NCBI RefSeq assembly: GCF_009741925.1 | Contig: NZ_WPCC01000015.1 | Coordinates: forward strand, 1 to 64,000 | DNA: 64,000 nt | Direction of reading: 5' to 3' | DNA from: Natronomonas sp. CBA1123 | GTDB lineage: Archaea > Halobacteriota > Halobacteria > Halobacteriales > Haloarculaceae | Part shown: positions 25,128 through 33,673 of the stretch, piece by piece | Layout: each line of letters starts with the position of its first letter | Position numbering within the stretch: position 1 is the stretch's first letter | The notes under the pieces: model-generated | Told to the model about the DNA's origin: nothing | The model's input: only the letters and a program-made list of their open reading frames with translations | Databases searched by the model: none | Translations under genes and position numbers: made by a program

Positions 25128-27572
25128 TTACTCTTCCGTGAACGCCGCGGGGTCCATCACGGCAGCGGCCGTCTTCACCGCGGCGACGTTCTCTTCGACG
25201 TCGTGAACCCGCACGATGTCGGCGCCCCGCTCGGCAGCCAGCGCGCTTGCGGCGACGGTTGCGGAGAGCCGTTCGTCCGCCTCACGGTCGAGGAGTCCGA
25301 ACATCGACTTGTGCGAGTGGCCGAGGAGAACCGGACAGCCGAGCGCACGGAACTCCTCTAAGCGACCGAGTATTTCGAAGTCCTCCCCGGGAGACTTTCC
25401 GAACCCGAGGCCGGGGTCGACGATGATTTGTGAGCGGTCCAATCCGGCCTTCTCGGCCAACAGGACGCGTTCGACCAGCGCATCGAGCGTATCCGAGACC
25501 ACGTCGTCGTACTCGATGTCGGCCTCGGGGTCGACCGGGGTGTGAATCGAGTGCATCACGACGACGGGAACGTCGTGTTCGGCTGCCACCAGCCGCATCT
25601 CGGGGTCCTCCAGCCCGGATACGTCGTTGAGAATGTCGGCGCCGGCATCGAGAGCGGCCCGTGCCACCTCTGCTTTCCGGGTATCGATAGAGACGAGGGC
25701 GTCGGCGTCGGAAAGCGCCTCGACGACGGGAACGACGCGCTCTTTCTCTTTTTCGACCGCGACAGGGTCGGCGCCCGGTCGGGTGGACTCCCCGCCCACG
25801 TCGACGATATCGGCGCCGGCCTCGACGAGGCGTCGACCCTGTTCGACGGCGTCGTCGATGTCCTCGTATTGGCCGCCGTCGTGGAAGGAGTCGGGCGTCA
25901 CGTTCAGAATCCCCATGACCGCGGTTCCGTCGTCCCACGGGTAGCCGTGTGGTTCGGGTCGATGGCCGATTTCCAGCGTCTCCCTGAGTTCGTCGGCGAA
26001 CCGCGAGAGGCCGTAGGCCTGCCCGTCGAGTTTCTCCGCGAGGCGCTTGAACTGTGCGAGCGTTCCCATCAACACCACGTCGACGAGTTCGCGGTCCTGT
26101 GCTGTGAGTCCGGAGGTGGCACACTCCGCGCCCAGCGACAGCGACTCCTGTTTGAGGTATTCGGCCTGTCGGGGTTGGACGCGGGTGGCGACGACACGGT
26201 GGACGCCCTTCGCTCGCATTCGGTGGATGCCACCCTCGGTCACGTCGGCGCTTTCGAGCACGTCGCGAGCGGCGTCGAGGTCCGGCACGCGCTTTTCGAC
26301 GCGGAGTCGGGTCCAGCGCCGCCTGGCTTCGGCGACGACGAACAGCGACCCACAGACGAGAACGGCGTCGCCGTCGCCGGCCGCGTCGATGGCGGCCTCG
26401 ACGGCGTCCTCGACGGCCGCCTTCGTCCGTCCCTCGGCGTCCGACCCGGCGGCCTCGAACGCCGCCGCGAGCGCCTCGGGCGTTTCGGCGCGCTCGAAGT
26501 CCGGCCGGCAGGTGTAGACGTAGTCGGGGTCGGGCAGCGCTTCGACCATGCCCGCGTGGTCCTTGTCGCACATCGCACCGAAGACCAGATGCAGGTCGTC
26601 GTACTCGAACGTCGATAGCGTCTCCGTGACGCCGGCACAACTGCCGGGGTTGTGTGCGCCGTCGAGGACGACGAGTGGCTCTCGCTCCATCACCTCGAAG
26701 CGGCCGGGCCAGTGGGCGTTCCGGAGGCCGCGTTCGATGTCGTCGGTCGAGACGCCGCCCATCTGTCGACAAAGTTCGGCCGCGACGCCGGCGTTTCGAG
26801 CCTGATACGTCCCGAGGAGCGGGAGGCGTGTCTCCACAGTCCAGTCGTCGCCGTCGAGTGCGACGGCCTGCTCGACGCCCACCCGACCGTCGTCACGGAC
26901 GCGGATGTCCGCCTCGTCGTCGGTTCCGACCCGACGGACCGTTCCGGCCACGTCCGTGACGGCGTCGAGGGCGTCGCCCTCGGTGGCGGTGACGAGCGGG
27001 TTCGAATCCGGCGCGACCGCGGCCTTATCACGGGCGATTTCGGGTATCGTGTCACCGAGGATGTCGGCGTGTTCGAGCGTGACGCTCGTGACCGCTGCGG
27101 CCTCGCTGTCGACGGCGCCGGTCGCGTCGTAGCGGCCGCCGATGCCGACCTCCAGTACCGCCACGTCCACGTCGGCACGGGCGAAGGCCCACACCGCAAG
27201 CGCCGTCGTCGTCTCGAAGAACGTTGGCGAGGCGCCCTCGGCGGCCCGCTCGGTGACGTACGGTTCGACCTGCTCGACGAACTCACACACTGCGGTCTTC
27301 GAGACCTTCCGGCCGTCGATGCGGACGCGCTCGCGAACGTCGTCGAGGTGCGGAGAGGTGTACAGCCCCACGTCGTAGCCGGCTTCCCGGAGGACGGATT
27401 CGACCATTCGGGCGGTGCTGCCCTTCCCGTTCGACCCAGCGATGCGGACGACCCGGAGGTCCTCGCCGGGCCCCCCGAGGAAATCGAGGAGCCGCCGGGT
27501 CGACTCGACACCGGTCGTCGGCGAGTACCGGCGGAGGTCGAACAGGAAGTTCGCCGCCTCGTGGTACTCCAT
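25128..27572 (-). CDS. folCP: Bifunctional folylpolyglutamate synthase / dihydropteroate synthase (FolC-FolP)
   Basis: Folate-synthesis fusion of 814 residues known from haloarchaea. FolC part (residues about 1-425): RIAGSNGKGSTARMVESVLR (ATP loop), YTSPHLDDVRERVRIDG, LEVGIGGRYDATG, VVLDGAHNPGS. FolP part (about 530-814): VMGILNVTPDSFHDGGQYED, VDVGGESTRPGADPV, VSIDTRKAEVARAALDAGAD, ILNDVSG, DPGLGFGKSPGEDF and LGHSHKSMFG. Between them is a roughly 100-residue linker (GVHRVVATRVQPRQAEYLKQ) that belongs to neither standard enzyme. The enzyme joins pterin to p-aminobenzoate and adds glutamate. It is transcribed alone on the minus strand. Confidence 0.95.
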   Translation of the reverse strand: MEYHEAANFLFDLRRYSPTTGVESTRRLLDFLGGPGEDLRVVRIAGSNGKGSTARMVESVLREAGYDVGLYTSPHLDDVRERVRIDGRKVSKTAVCEFVEQVEPYVTERAAEGASPTFFETTTALAVWAFARADVDVAVLEVGIGGRYDATGAVDSEAAAVTSVTLEHADILGDTIPEIARDKAAVAPDSNPLVTATEGDALDAVTDVAGTVRRVGTDDEADIRVRDDGRVGVEQAVALDGDDWTVETRLPLLGTYQARNAGVAAELCRQMGGVSTDDIERGLRNAHWPGRFEVMEREPLVVLDGAHNPGSCAGVTETLSTFEYDDLHLVFGAMCDKDHAGMVEALPDPDYVYTCRPDFERAETPEALAAAFEAAGSDAEGRTKAAVEDAVEAAIDAAGDGDAVLVCGSLFVVAEARRRWTRLRVEKRVPDLDAARDVLESADVTEGGIHRMRAKGVHRVVATRVQPRQAEYLKQESLSLGAECATSGLTAQDRELVDVVLMGTLAQFKRLAEKLDGQAYGLSRFADELRETLEIGHRPEPHGYPWDDGTAVMGILNVTPDSFHDGGQYEDIDDAVEQGRRLVEAGADIVDVGGESTRPGADPVAVEKEKERVVPVVEALSDADALVSIDTRKAEVARAALDAGADILNDVSGLEDPEMRLVAAEHDVPVVVMHSIHTPVDPEADIEYDDVVSDTLDALVERVLLAEKAGLDRSQIIVDPGLGFGKSPGEDFEILGRLEEFRALGCPVLLGHSHKSMFGLLDREADERLSATVAASALAAERGADIVRVHDVEENVAAVKTAAAVMDPAAFTEE

Positions 27573-27666
27573 ACCCTAGGGAGTTCCGGCGGCCGCTTTA
27601 GCGTGTCGAACGCAGGTGAGACGGCAGCGACTGGCGGTGGTGGCGGAACGCGCCGAGAACCGGATG

Positions 27667-27673
27667 CTTATAA
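27667..27673 (+). promoter_or_regulatory. TATA-box-like element of the CBS-domain gene
   Basis: CTTATAA sits 24-30 bases before the ATG at 27697. Archaeal transcription starts about 25 bases after the TATA box, so the transcript would be leaderless, the common haloarchaeal arrangement, and no Shine-Dalgarno is visible. Position and sequence support it; no start-site data exist here. Confidence 0.5.
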
Positions 27674-27696
27674 CCGGGTGCGCGCAACGGACCGCC

Positions 27697-28101
27697 ATGA
27701 ACACGGAAGTCGGGCATCTCATGACCGCGCCTGTACTGACGGCCGACCCGGAGACGCCCGTCGAGGAAATCGCTGACGGAATGCTCGAGAAGGGCATCAA
27801 ATCCGTCGTCGCCGTCGACGACGAGGGCCGCCCGATTGGCATTCTCACCTCGACGGACTTCGTCCGCATCGTCGCCGAAGGGACGCCCAAGTCGACGACG
27901 ACCGTCGGCGACCACATGACTGAGGACATCGCGACGACGCAATCCGACGTGGCGATTCCCGAAATCGCCGAACGGATGGTCGAGTACGAAATCAGTCACT
28001 TCCCGGTCGTCGACGAGGACGGCGAGGCAATCGGAATCATCTCGGCGACGGACCTCACCGAGTACATCTCCGGAATGGCGGTCAGAGAACCGAGCGAATA
28101 G
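27697..28101 (+). CDS. Two-CBS-domain protein
   Basis: Stand-alone CBS pair (Bateman module) of 134 residues. Repeat 1: VGHLMTAPVLTADPETPVEE to IGILTSTDFVRIV. Repeat 2: VGDHMTEDIATTQSDVAIPE to IGIISATDLTEYI. Such modules bind adenine nucleotides (AMP, ATP, SAM) and regulate partner proteins. With no fused catalytic domain the partner is unknown. The ATG at 27697 is chosen over upstream codons because the repeat starts there and a TATA-like box is correctly placed. It converges on htpX with a three-base gap. Confidence 0.9.
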   Translation: MNTEVGHLMTAPVLTADPETPVEEIADGMLEKGIKSVVAVDDEGRPIGILTSTDFVRIVAEGTPKSTTTVGDHMTEDIATTQSDVAIPEIAERMVEYEISHFPVVDEDGEAIGIISATDLTEYISGMAVREPSE

Positions 28102-28104
28102 AAT

Positions 28105-28944
28105 TCAGTAGTACGACCGTTCCACGTCCCGAACGGCCTCGATTCGCTTCTCGATGGGCGGGTGCGTCGCGAACACTCGCTCCAGTGCCGAGCGCTCGCC
28201 GCCGAAGATACACAGCGCGCTGACGTTGTCGTCTAACTCGGCGTTGCCGCGCTGGCCGGCCGAACTAATCTTCTGGAGCGCGCGTGCCATCGCGTCGCCG
28301 CCGACGTGCTCTGCCGCATCGGAGTCGGCGACGTACTCCCGGTACCGGGAGATGGCCAGTACGAACACCATCGCCACCGACTGGACGAGGATGGAGGCGA
28401 TGTAGCCGAGGATGATGCTCCCGATACCGTCCTCGCCGGCGAAGGCAACGACGAAGTACGCCGCCAACCCGAGCATCGAGGCGATGGACTGGCCCATCAC
28501 CATCGTAATCACGTCGCGGTTGTCGATGTGGGCGAGTTCGTGGGCGAGGACTGCTTCGAGCTCATCGTGGCTCAGGAGGTGCATCAACTCGGTGGAGACG
28601 ACGACCACGCCGGCGCCCCGGCGGCCGACCGCGAAGGCGTTCGGAACGCCCATGTCGGCGACCATCAGGCGTGGCTTTTCGAGGTCCATCTCCTCGCTGA
28701 TGCGTTCGACCGAGCGATGCACCTCGGGGAACCGGTCTTCGGGCATGTCCTCGGCGCCGGTACTCCACAGCGCCATCTTCTTGCCGACGACGTACTGGAA
28801 GCCGGCGAAGGCGACCGTCCCCAGCAGGATGACGGGGATGCCGACGCCGAAGACCTCGAAGGCGACGATGGCGAGCATCGCATAGAAGGCGAAGAGGATG
28901 CTCCCCACGACCGCCATGCGGGCTTTGAGTCCTACGTGTCTCAT
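28105..28944 (-). CDS. htpX: HtpX-like M48 membrane zinc metalloprotease
   Basis: Integral membrane protease of 279 residues. Two N-terminal helices (residues about 12-55) precede the cytoplasmic peptidase part with HELAH at 135-139 and downstream EYVADSDAAE providing the third zinc ligand. Two more helices lie between (about 148-200). VADMGVPNAFAVGRR is the typical pre-catalytic segment. HtpX degrades misfolded membrane proteins. The length is close to the family norm. The promoter lies in the 285-base gap shared with divergent dapA, where a 7-bp inverted repeat (28995-29015) is present. Confidence 0.93.
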   Translation of the reverse strand: MRHVGLKARMAVVGSILFAFYAMLAIVAFEVFGVGIPVILLGTVAFAGFQYVVGKKMALWSTGAEDMPEDRFPEVHRSVERISEEMDLEKPRLMVADMGVPNAFAVGRRGAGVVVVSTELMHLLSHDELEAVLAHELAHIDNRDVITMVMGQSIASMLGLAAYFVVAFAGEDGIGSIILGYIASILVQSVAMVFVLAISRYREYVADSDAAEHVGGDAMARALQKISSAGQRGNAELDDNVSALCIFGGERSALERVFATHPPIEKRIEAVRDVERSYY

Positions 28945-28994
28945 GTACCCCGAGTTAGGCGTTTACGGTCAAATGGCTTCTGGCGTGGATGATA

Positions 28995-29015
28995 ACACAC
29001 CACACGACGGTGTGT
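28995..29015. promoter_or_regulatory. Inverted repeat between divergent htpX and dapA
   Basis: ACACACC and GGTGTGT form perfect arms around a 7-base loop, 51 bases upstream of the htpX start and about 215 before dapA. It could be an operator or a hairpin in either leader. No second copy was noticed, so this is weak. Confidence 0.25.
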
Positions 29016-29229
29016 CGGACTCAAAACGCCTAAGTCCGTCCGCGAACGTCTCTGATGTATGCGAGATGGCGTACTCGTCGGTCGGCCACGGACGAACCCC
29101 AGCGAGTCCGTCGTCTCAGTCGCTTTCTCCAAAGGCAAACGTTCGTAGACCGGTCTCCGGCGGGCGTGGCGTCCCGTCGCAGGTCGACACCGAACGCACA
29201 GCCTCCGAACGCACGACTCCCAACACACC

Positions 29230-30111
29230 ATGACACACGACACATTCGACGGCGTCTTCCCCGCGATGACGACGCCGTTCCACGACGACGAAAGCATCGA
29301 CCACGACACCCTCCGGGCCCACGCCCAGCGACTCGAAGCCGCCGGCGTCGACGGCCTCGTGCCGGTCGGCACGACCGGCGAATCCGCGACGATGACCCAC
29401 GACGAACACATCGAGGTCGTCGAGACGGTCGTCGACGCGGTCGACGACGTGCCGGTCATCGCCGGCAGCGGGTCGAACAACACCCGCGAGGCGCTCGACC
29501 TCTCGGAACGGGCGGCCGCCGCAGGCGCCGACGGCCTGCTCCTCATCTCGCCGTACTACAACATCCCTGAACCGGACGGGATGGAACACCACTTCCGGCA
29601 AATCGCCGACGCGGTCGACCTCCCGCAAATCATCTACAACGTCCCCGGCCGCACCGGCCGGAACATCGCCGTCGAGACCGCCGTCTCCCTGGCCGAACAC
29701 GAGAACGTCGTCGGCTACAAGGCCGCAAGCGGCGACCTCAACCGGACCAACGAGGTCATCGAGCGTACCCGCGAGGAGAACTTCTCGGTGCTGTCGGGTG
29801 ACGACGCCCTGACGCTGCCCGTCATCGCACAGGGCGGCACCGGCTGTATCAGCGTGGCGGCGAACGTCGAACCCGAACGCACCGTCGCCCTCGTTGGGGC
29901 GGCCCTCGAGAACGACTTCGACCGCGCCCGCGAACTCCAGTACGAACTGGGTGACCTCTTCCGGACGCTGTTCGTCGAGACCAACCCCATCCCCATCAAC
30001 GAGGCGATGGCGATGCGGGGTATCCACTCCGATACGATGCGCTCGCCGCTCAATCCGCTCCAACCCGAGAACCGCGACCGACTGCGCCGCGTCCTCGACG
30101 ACCTCGAATGA
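29230..30111 (+). CDS. dapA: 4-hydroxy-tetrahydrodipicolinate synthase
   Basis: First committed enzyme of diaminopimelate/lysine synthesis, condensing pyruvate and aspartate semialdehyde, 293 residues. Visible motifs: PVGTTGESATMTHDEH (the GTTGE pyruvate-binding segment), ISPYYNIPEPDGMEHHFRQI, Tyr136 in IIYNVPGRTGRN and the Schiff-base Lys164 in VVGYKAASGD. GDDALTLPVIAQGGTGCISV completes the barrel. Other aldolases of this family exist, but the ATGA overlap with dapB at 30108 settles the role. Confidence 0.96.
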   Translation: MTHDTFDGVFPAMTTPFHDDESIDHDTLRAHAQRLEAAGVDGLVPVGTTGESATMTHDEHIEVVETVVDAVDDVPVIAGSGSNNTREALDLSERAAAAGADGLLLISPYYNIPEPDGMEHHFRQIADAVDLPQIIYNVPGRTGRNIAVETAVSLAEHENVVGYKAASGDLNRTNEVIERTREENFSVLSGDDALTLPVIAQGGTGCISVAANVEPERTVALVGAALENDFDRARELQYELGDLFRTLFVETNPIPINEAMAMRGIHSDTMRSPLNPLQPENRDRLRRVLDDLE

Positions 30112-30848
30112 ACCTGCTCGTCATCGGTGCGACCGGACGGACCGGCAGCGAAATCGTCGCCGAGGCCAGCGGTCGTAGCCACGACGTGACCGGCGTCGCC
30201 ACGTCCTCTGACACCATCGAGGACGTTCGCGTCTACCCCGACGAGGACCTCCCCGAACTGCTGGCAGACGCCGACGTCGCCATCGACTTCACCGTGCCGT
30301 CGGCCAGCCGCGAGTACGCCGCCCTCGCCGCCGAATCGGGCGTCCCCTACGTCGTCGGGACGACGGGGTTCGACGAGGGCGGCCTCGATGCGCTCCGGGC
30401 GGCCAGCGAGTCGACGCCGGTGCTGAAGGCGTCGAACTTCGCCCGCGGCGTGCAGGCGCTGCTCCGGGTCGTCGAGGCCGGCGTCGAGGCGCTGCCGGGC
30501 TACGACGTCGAACTCACCGAGACGCATCACAACGGCAAACGCGACGCCCCGAGCGGGACGGCGAAGACCCTCCTCGAGGTCATCGATTCCGCTCGTGACG
30601 ATGCCCTCGACCGCGTCCACGGCCGGGAAGGCGAACATGAGCGGGAGGATAGCGAAGTCGGCGTCCACGTTCGCCGGGCCGGCAACGTCCGCGGGGAACA
30701 CGAGGTGCTTCTGGCCGACAACGACGAGGTGCTGACGCTGACCCACCGCGCGGAATCGCGTCGAGTGTTCGCGGCGGGCGCCGTCGACGCCGCCGAGTGG
30801 CTCCTCGGCCGTGAGGCCGGCTGGTACGACTTCGAAGACGTGCTGTAG
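30108..30848 (+). CDS. dapB: 4-hydroxy-tetrahydrodipicolinate reductase
   Basis: NAD(P)H-dependent reductase of 246 residues, second in lysine synthesis. It begins with the nucleotide-binding VIGATGRTGSEIV. AIDFTVPSASREY, YVVGTTGFDE and the substrate-binding ETHHNGKRDAPSGTAKTLLE are diagnostic. VHVRRAGNVRGEHEVLL is the usual late motif. It overlaps dapA by four bases, so the two are translationally coupled. The next pathway gene, dapD, is 1.6 kb away past an oppositely oriented histidine kinase. Confidence 0.96.
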   Translation: MNLLVIGATGRTGSEIVAEASGRSHDVTGVATSSDTIEDVRVYPDEDLPELLADADVAIDFTVPSASREYAALAAESGVPYVVGTTGFDEGGLDALRAASESTPVLKASNFARGVQALLRVVEAGVEALPGYDVELTETHHNGKRDAPSGTAKTLLEVIDSARDDALDRVHGREGEHEREDSEVGVHVRRAGNVRGEHEVLLADNDEVLTLTHRAESRRVFAAGAVDAAEWLLGREAGWYDFEDVL

Positions 30849-30908
30849 GTCCGTTTCTACACTCCTCCTCGGCGCTCCGAGGGACGCACGAGGCGACGAG
30901 AGTCTGCA

Positions 30909-32306
30909 TCACTGTCGGACGAACTCGATGCCGGTGAATTCGAAGCGTGCTCCCCCGGCAGTTCCCTCGTGGACTTCGATGTCCCAGCCGTGTGCCTCTG
31001 CAATTCGCTTGACGATAGTCAGGCCGAACCCGGTACCACCGCTCGCCGACGAGTGACCGGGTTCGAATACGGTTTCCCGGTCGGCTTCGGGGATACCGGA
31101 CCCGTTGTCCTCGACGTAGATGCCGTGTTCATTGATACATCCGATGTGGACTGTTACGTCAACCCGTCCGTGTTCGACCGCGTTCCGGAAGAGGTTCTCG
31201 AAGACCAGTCGGAGTCGGCTTCGGTCACCGCGGATGGTGATTTCGTCGTCGATTTCGATAGTCGCCTCCTGCGTTGCCGTAGTTTTCCAACAGGACCAAA
31301 CGAGGTCGGTCAGCCGTATGGAATCGAACTCCGCGACGACCTGTCCCTGTCTGGCGAGGGTGAGCGTATCCGAGATGAGTCTCTCCATCCGGTTGAGCGC
31401 CTGCAGAAGCGGCTTGAGATGCTCGCTGTCGTCGTCCTCGGCGAGGAGTTTCGCTCGTCCCTGTGCGACGGTGAGTGGGTTTCGCAAGTCGTGAGAGACG
31501 ACGCTTGCGAACTCGTCGAGTTGCTCTTTTTGCATTCGGAGTTGCCGCTCGCGTTCGACGCGCTCGGTGACGTTCCGCGTGATGCCGATAATCTGAGTCA
31601 CTTCGCCGTCGGTGACGACCGGTGCGAGGTTCGTCTGCCAGAACCGTGCTCCCGTCTCGACGGGGACTTCCTCCTGATACGTAATCGGTTTGCGGGCCAT
31701 CGCACACCGGTGATAGTTCGACTGGAGTTCCAACCCGAGTTCGTCGCCGAATACGTCGGTCGGGGTCTTCCCTCGGACGTCCTCGGTCGTGATGCCCGTC
31801 TGTTCCTCGTAGCTCTTGTTCAGCCGTTCGAACCGAAATTCCTTGCTGTCGTCCACGTCGTCAACGGCCAGAAAGAAGATGCCGTCTTCGACGGTTTCGA
31901 GCAGTGTCTTGTACTCCTCTGCGAGCTGTTGATACTGTTGTTCCTGTCGTTTTCGTTCGGAGATGTCACGGCTATTCACCAAAATCCCGCTGATGCGAGG
32001 GTCGTCTATCCGGTTTTGTAGCGTCGCTTCAATCCAGCACCACGACCCGTCGGCACGCCGAAACCGGGTTTCGATAACCCGTGTCTCGTTGGGGTTCGCC
32101 TGCAGCCTCTCGATGGCTTCGGCGACCGCCGCACGGTCGTCGGGGTGTTGGTAGTCGAACCCTGACTCGCCGAGCAGCCCCTCCTGCTCGTACCCGAGTG
32201 TCTGCTCTACCGAGGGACTGACGTACGTAATCGTCCCGTCAGAATCGATAATCGTGGCAATATCGGAGGACTCATCGACGAGTTTCCGATACGTATCCGC
32301 CTCCAT
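30909..32306 (-). CDS. PAS-PAS sensor histidine kinase
   Basis: Soluble two-component kinase of 465 residues with no membrane segment. PAS 1 covers residues 1-125 (IIDSDGTITYVSPSVEQTLG to VNSRDISERK). A coiled linker leads to PAS 2 (about 135-255, ending ITRNVTERVERERQ). The HisKA domain carries the phospho-acceptor His272 in ASVVSHDLRNPLTVAQGR. The HATPase domain has RLRLVFENLFRNAVEHG, VEDNGSGIP and SGGTGFGLTIVKRIAEAHGW. It senses a cytoplasmic cue. No response regulator is adjacent, as is usual in haloarchaea. It lies head-to-tail against the lysine genes and splits them. Confidence 0.93.
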   Translation of the reverse strand: MEADTYRKLVDESSDIATIIDSDGTITYVSPSVEQTLGYEQEGLLGESGFDYQHPDDRAAVAEAIERLQANPNETRVIETRFRRADGSWCWIEATLQNRIDDPRISGILVNSRDISERKRQEQQYQQLAEEYKTLLETVEDGIFFLAVDDVDDSKEFRFERLNKSYEEQTGITTEDVRGKTPTDVFGDELGLELQSNYHRCAMARKPITYQEEVPVETGARFWQTNLAPVVTDGEVTQIIGITRNVTERVERERQLRMQKEQLDEFASVVSHDLRNPLTVAQGRAKLLAEDDDSEHLKPLLQALNRMERLISDTLTLARQGQVVAEFDSIRLTDLVWSCWKTTATQEATIEIDDEITIRGDRSRLRLVFENLFRNAVEHGRVDVTVHIGCINEHGIYVEDNGSGIPEADRETVFEPGHSSASGGTGFGLTIVKRIAEAHGWDIEVHEGTAGGARFEFTGIEFVRQ

Positions 32307-32435
32307 GTGGATACTACGGCACGTTATTTTATAAGTCGTGTCGTCAGCCCACCATGAGTCCCTGTCAGCCCGGCCGCCACGGAAAACACGCGTCTTCCAA
32401 TAGAGCCAAGTCCCGTGTTTCCGAGGATACGCCCA

Positions 32436-33272
32436 ATGAGTGCACTCGAAAACGACATCGTGGACCTACAGCAACGAAAAGAAGAGGGATTGACCGCCGA
32501 TGAAGCCACCGCCGAGGATATCGCCGTCTTAGAGGAGTTCCTAGCGGCACTCGAAGCGGGCGAGGTCCGCGCCGCGGAGAAAAACGACGGCGAGTGGGAG
32601 GCAAACGAGTGGGTCAAACAGGGCATTCTGCTCAATTTCGGCTTGCGGAACATCGAGACCCACACCTACGGCGGCGTCGACTACCACGACGTGTTGCCGC
32701 TGCGAGAGACCGACGACCTCCCCGAGCGAGGCACCCGGAACACGCCCGACGGCACCGTCGTCCGCCGCGGCGCCTACATCGGCTCGGACGCGATTCTGAT
32801 GAGTCCGGCGTTCGTCAACATCGGGGCCCACATCGGCGACGGCACGCTCGTCGACTCTTGTGACACGGTCGGCTCTGCAGCCCAAATCGGTGATAACGTG
32901 AAGTTGGGTGCCAACACCCTCATCGGCGGCGTCCTCGAACCCGTCGAGGCCGCCCCCGTCGTCGTCGAGGACGGCGTTTCCTTGGGCGCTGGCTGTCGAG
33001 TCACCTCCGGATTCGTCGTCGGCGAAGGCAGCATCGTCGGCGAGAACACGCTCCTGACCCCGCGCATTCCGGTGTACGACCTCGTTGAGGAGGAGGTCAT
33101 CTACGGCGAGTTGCCGCCCGAGCGGCGCGCCTTTACTCGGTTCGTCGAATCCAGCGTCGGCGACCACGACCTCTTCGAGGGCGGCGCCTACAAGCCCGCC
33201 GTCGTCGCCACCGACGTCGAGGAAGAGACCCTGGAGGCGACCCAACGCGAGGACGCCCTGCGCGATAACTGA
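32436..33272 (+). CDS. dapD: Tetrahydrodipicolinate N-succinyltransferase
   Basis: Acyltransferase of 278 residues in the succinylase branch of diaminopimelate synthesis. The N-terminal helical part (residues 1-75) leads to VLPLRETDDLPERGTRNTPD and then a left-handed beta-helix of hexapeptide repeats (GAYIGSDAILMSPAFVNIGA, HIGDGTLVDSCDTVGSAAQI, GDNVKLGANTLIGG, SLGAGCRVTSGFVVGEGSIV). The ATG at 32436 gives MSALENDIVDLQQRKEEG. Its use implies that dapE and dapF act later in the pathway; neither is present in this window. Confidence 0.94.
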   Translation: MSALENDIVDLQQRKEEGLTADEATAEDIAVLEEFLAALEAGEVRAAEKNDGEWEANEWVKQGILLNFGLRNIETHTYGGVDYHDVLPLRETDDLPERGTRNTPDGTVVRRGAYIGSDAILMSPAFVNIGAHIGDGTLVDSCDTVGSAAQIGDNVKLGANTLIGGVLEPVEAAPVVVEDGVSLGAGCRVTSGFVVGEGSIVGENTLLTPRIPVYDLVEEEVIYGELPPERRAFTRFVESSVGDHDLFEGGAYKPAVVATDVEEETLEATQREDALRDN

Positions 33273-33310
33273 GGGCGGTACGAGAACGGTTCTGTGGCAG
33301 GACTCGACGT

Positions 33311-33592
33311 TCAGTCGTCGGCTTCGGCGGGTTCGTCGTTGCTCGACTCCGTGTCGTCTTCGCTGCTTTCGACCGTTTCCTCGTCTGCGTCCTCGATTTT
33401 GATTGTCGTGGCGTCGGCGTCGTCGAAGCCGTCATCGTCGTCCCTGCCCGCGCCGACGGAGAGTTTGAACGCGAAGCGGTCTTCGCTGACGACGCTGCCG
33501 ACGGCGGCGCTGAAGGGACCGAGCGTCGACCCGATGGCGATGCCGACGGGGTTCGTGCGGTCACTGCGGCGGCGTGGCGTCTCGTCTGTCAT
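33311..33592 (-). CDS. Small acidic conserved-type hypothetical protein
   Basis: Protein of 93 residues of unknown function. The N-terminal half is mildly hydrophobic (PVGIAIGSTLGPFSAAVGSV, then VSEDRFAFKLSVGAG). The C-terminal half is extremely acidic (DDDDGFDDADATTIKIEDAD, then EETVESSEDDTESSNDEPAE). It sits on the opposite strand between dapD and lysA, 38 bases from the dapD stop and 81 before the lysA start. The ATG at 33592 begins MTDETPRRRSDRTNP. The acidic tail may only reflect salt adaptation. The assignment as a gene rests on composition and the well-placed start. Confidence 0.55.
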   Translation of the reverse strand: MTDETPRRRSDRTNPVGIAIGSTLGPFSAAVGSVVSEDRFAFKLSVGAGRDDDDGFDDADATTIKIEDADEETVESSEDDTESSNDEPAEADD

Positions 33593-33673
33593 ACCCCTCG
33601 GTTCGCTGTCGAGTAGGGCAAGCCTTTCGGTCGAAGCGGAACCCTTGTTATCGGTCGACCCTCCCTTTCGACA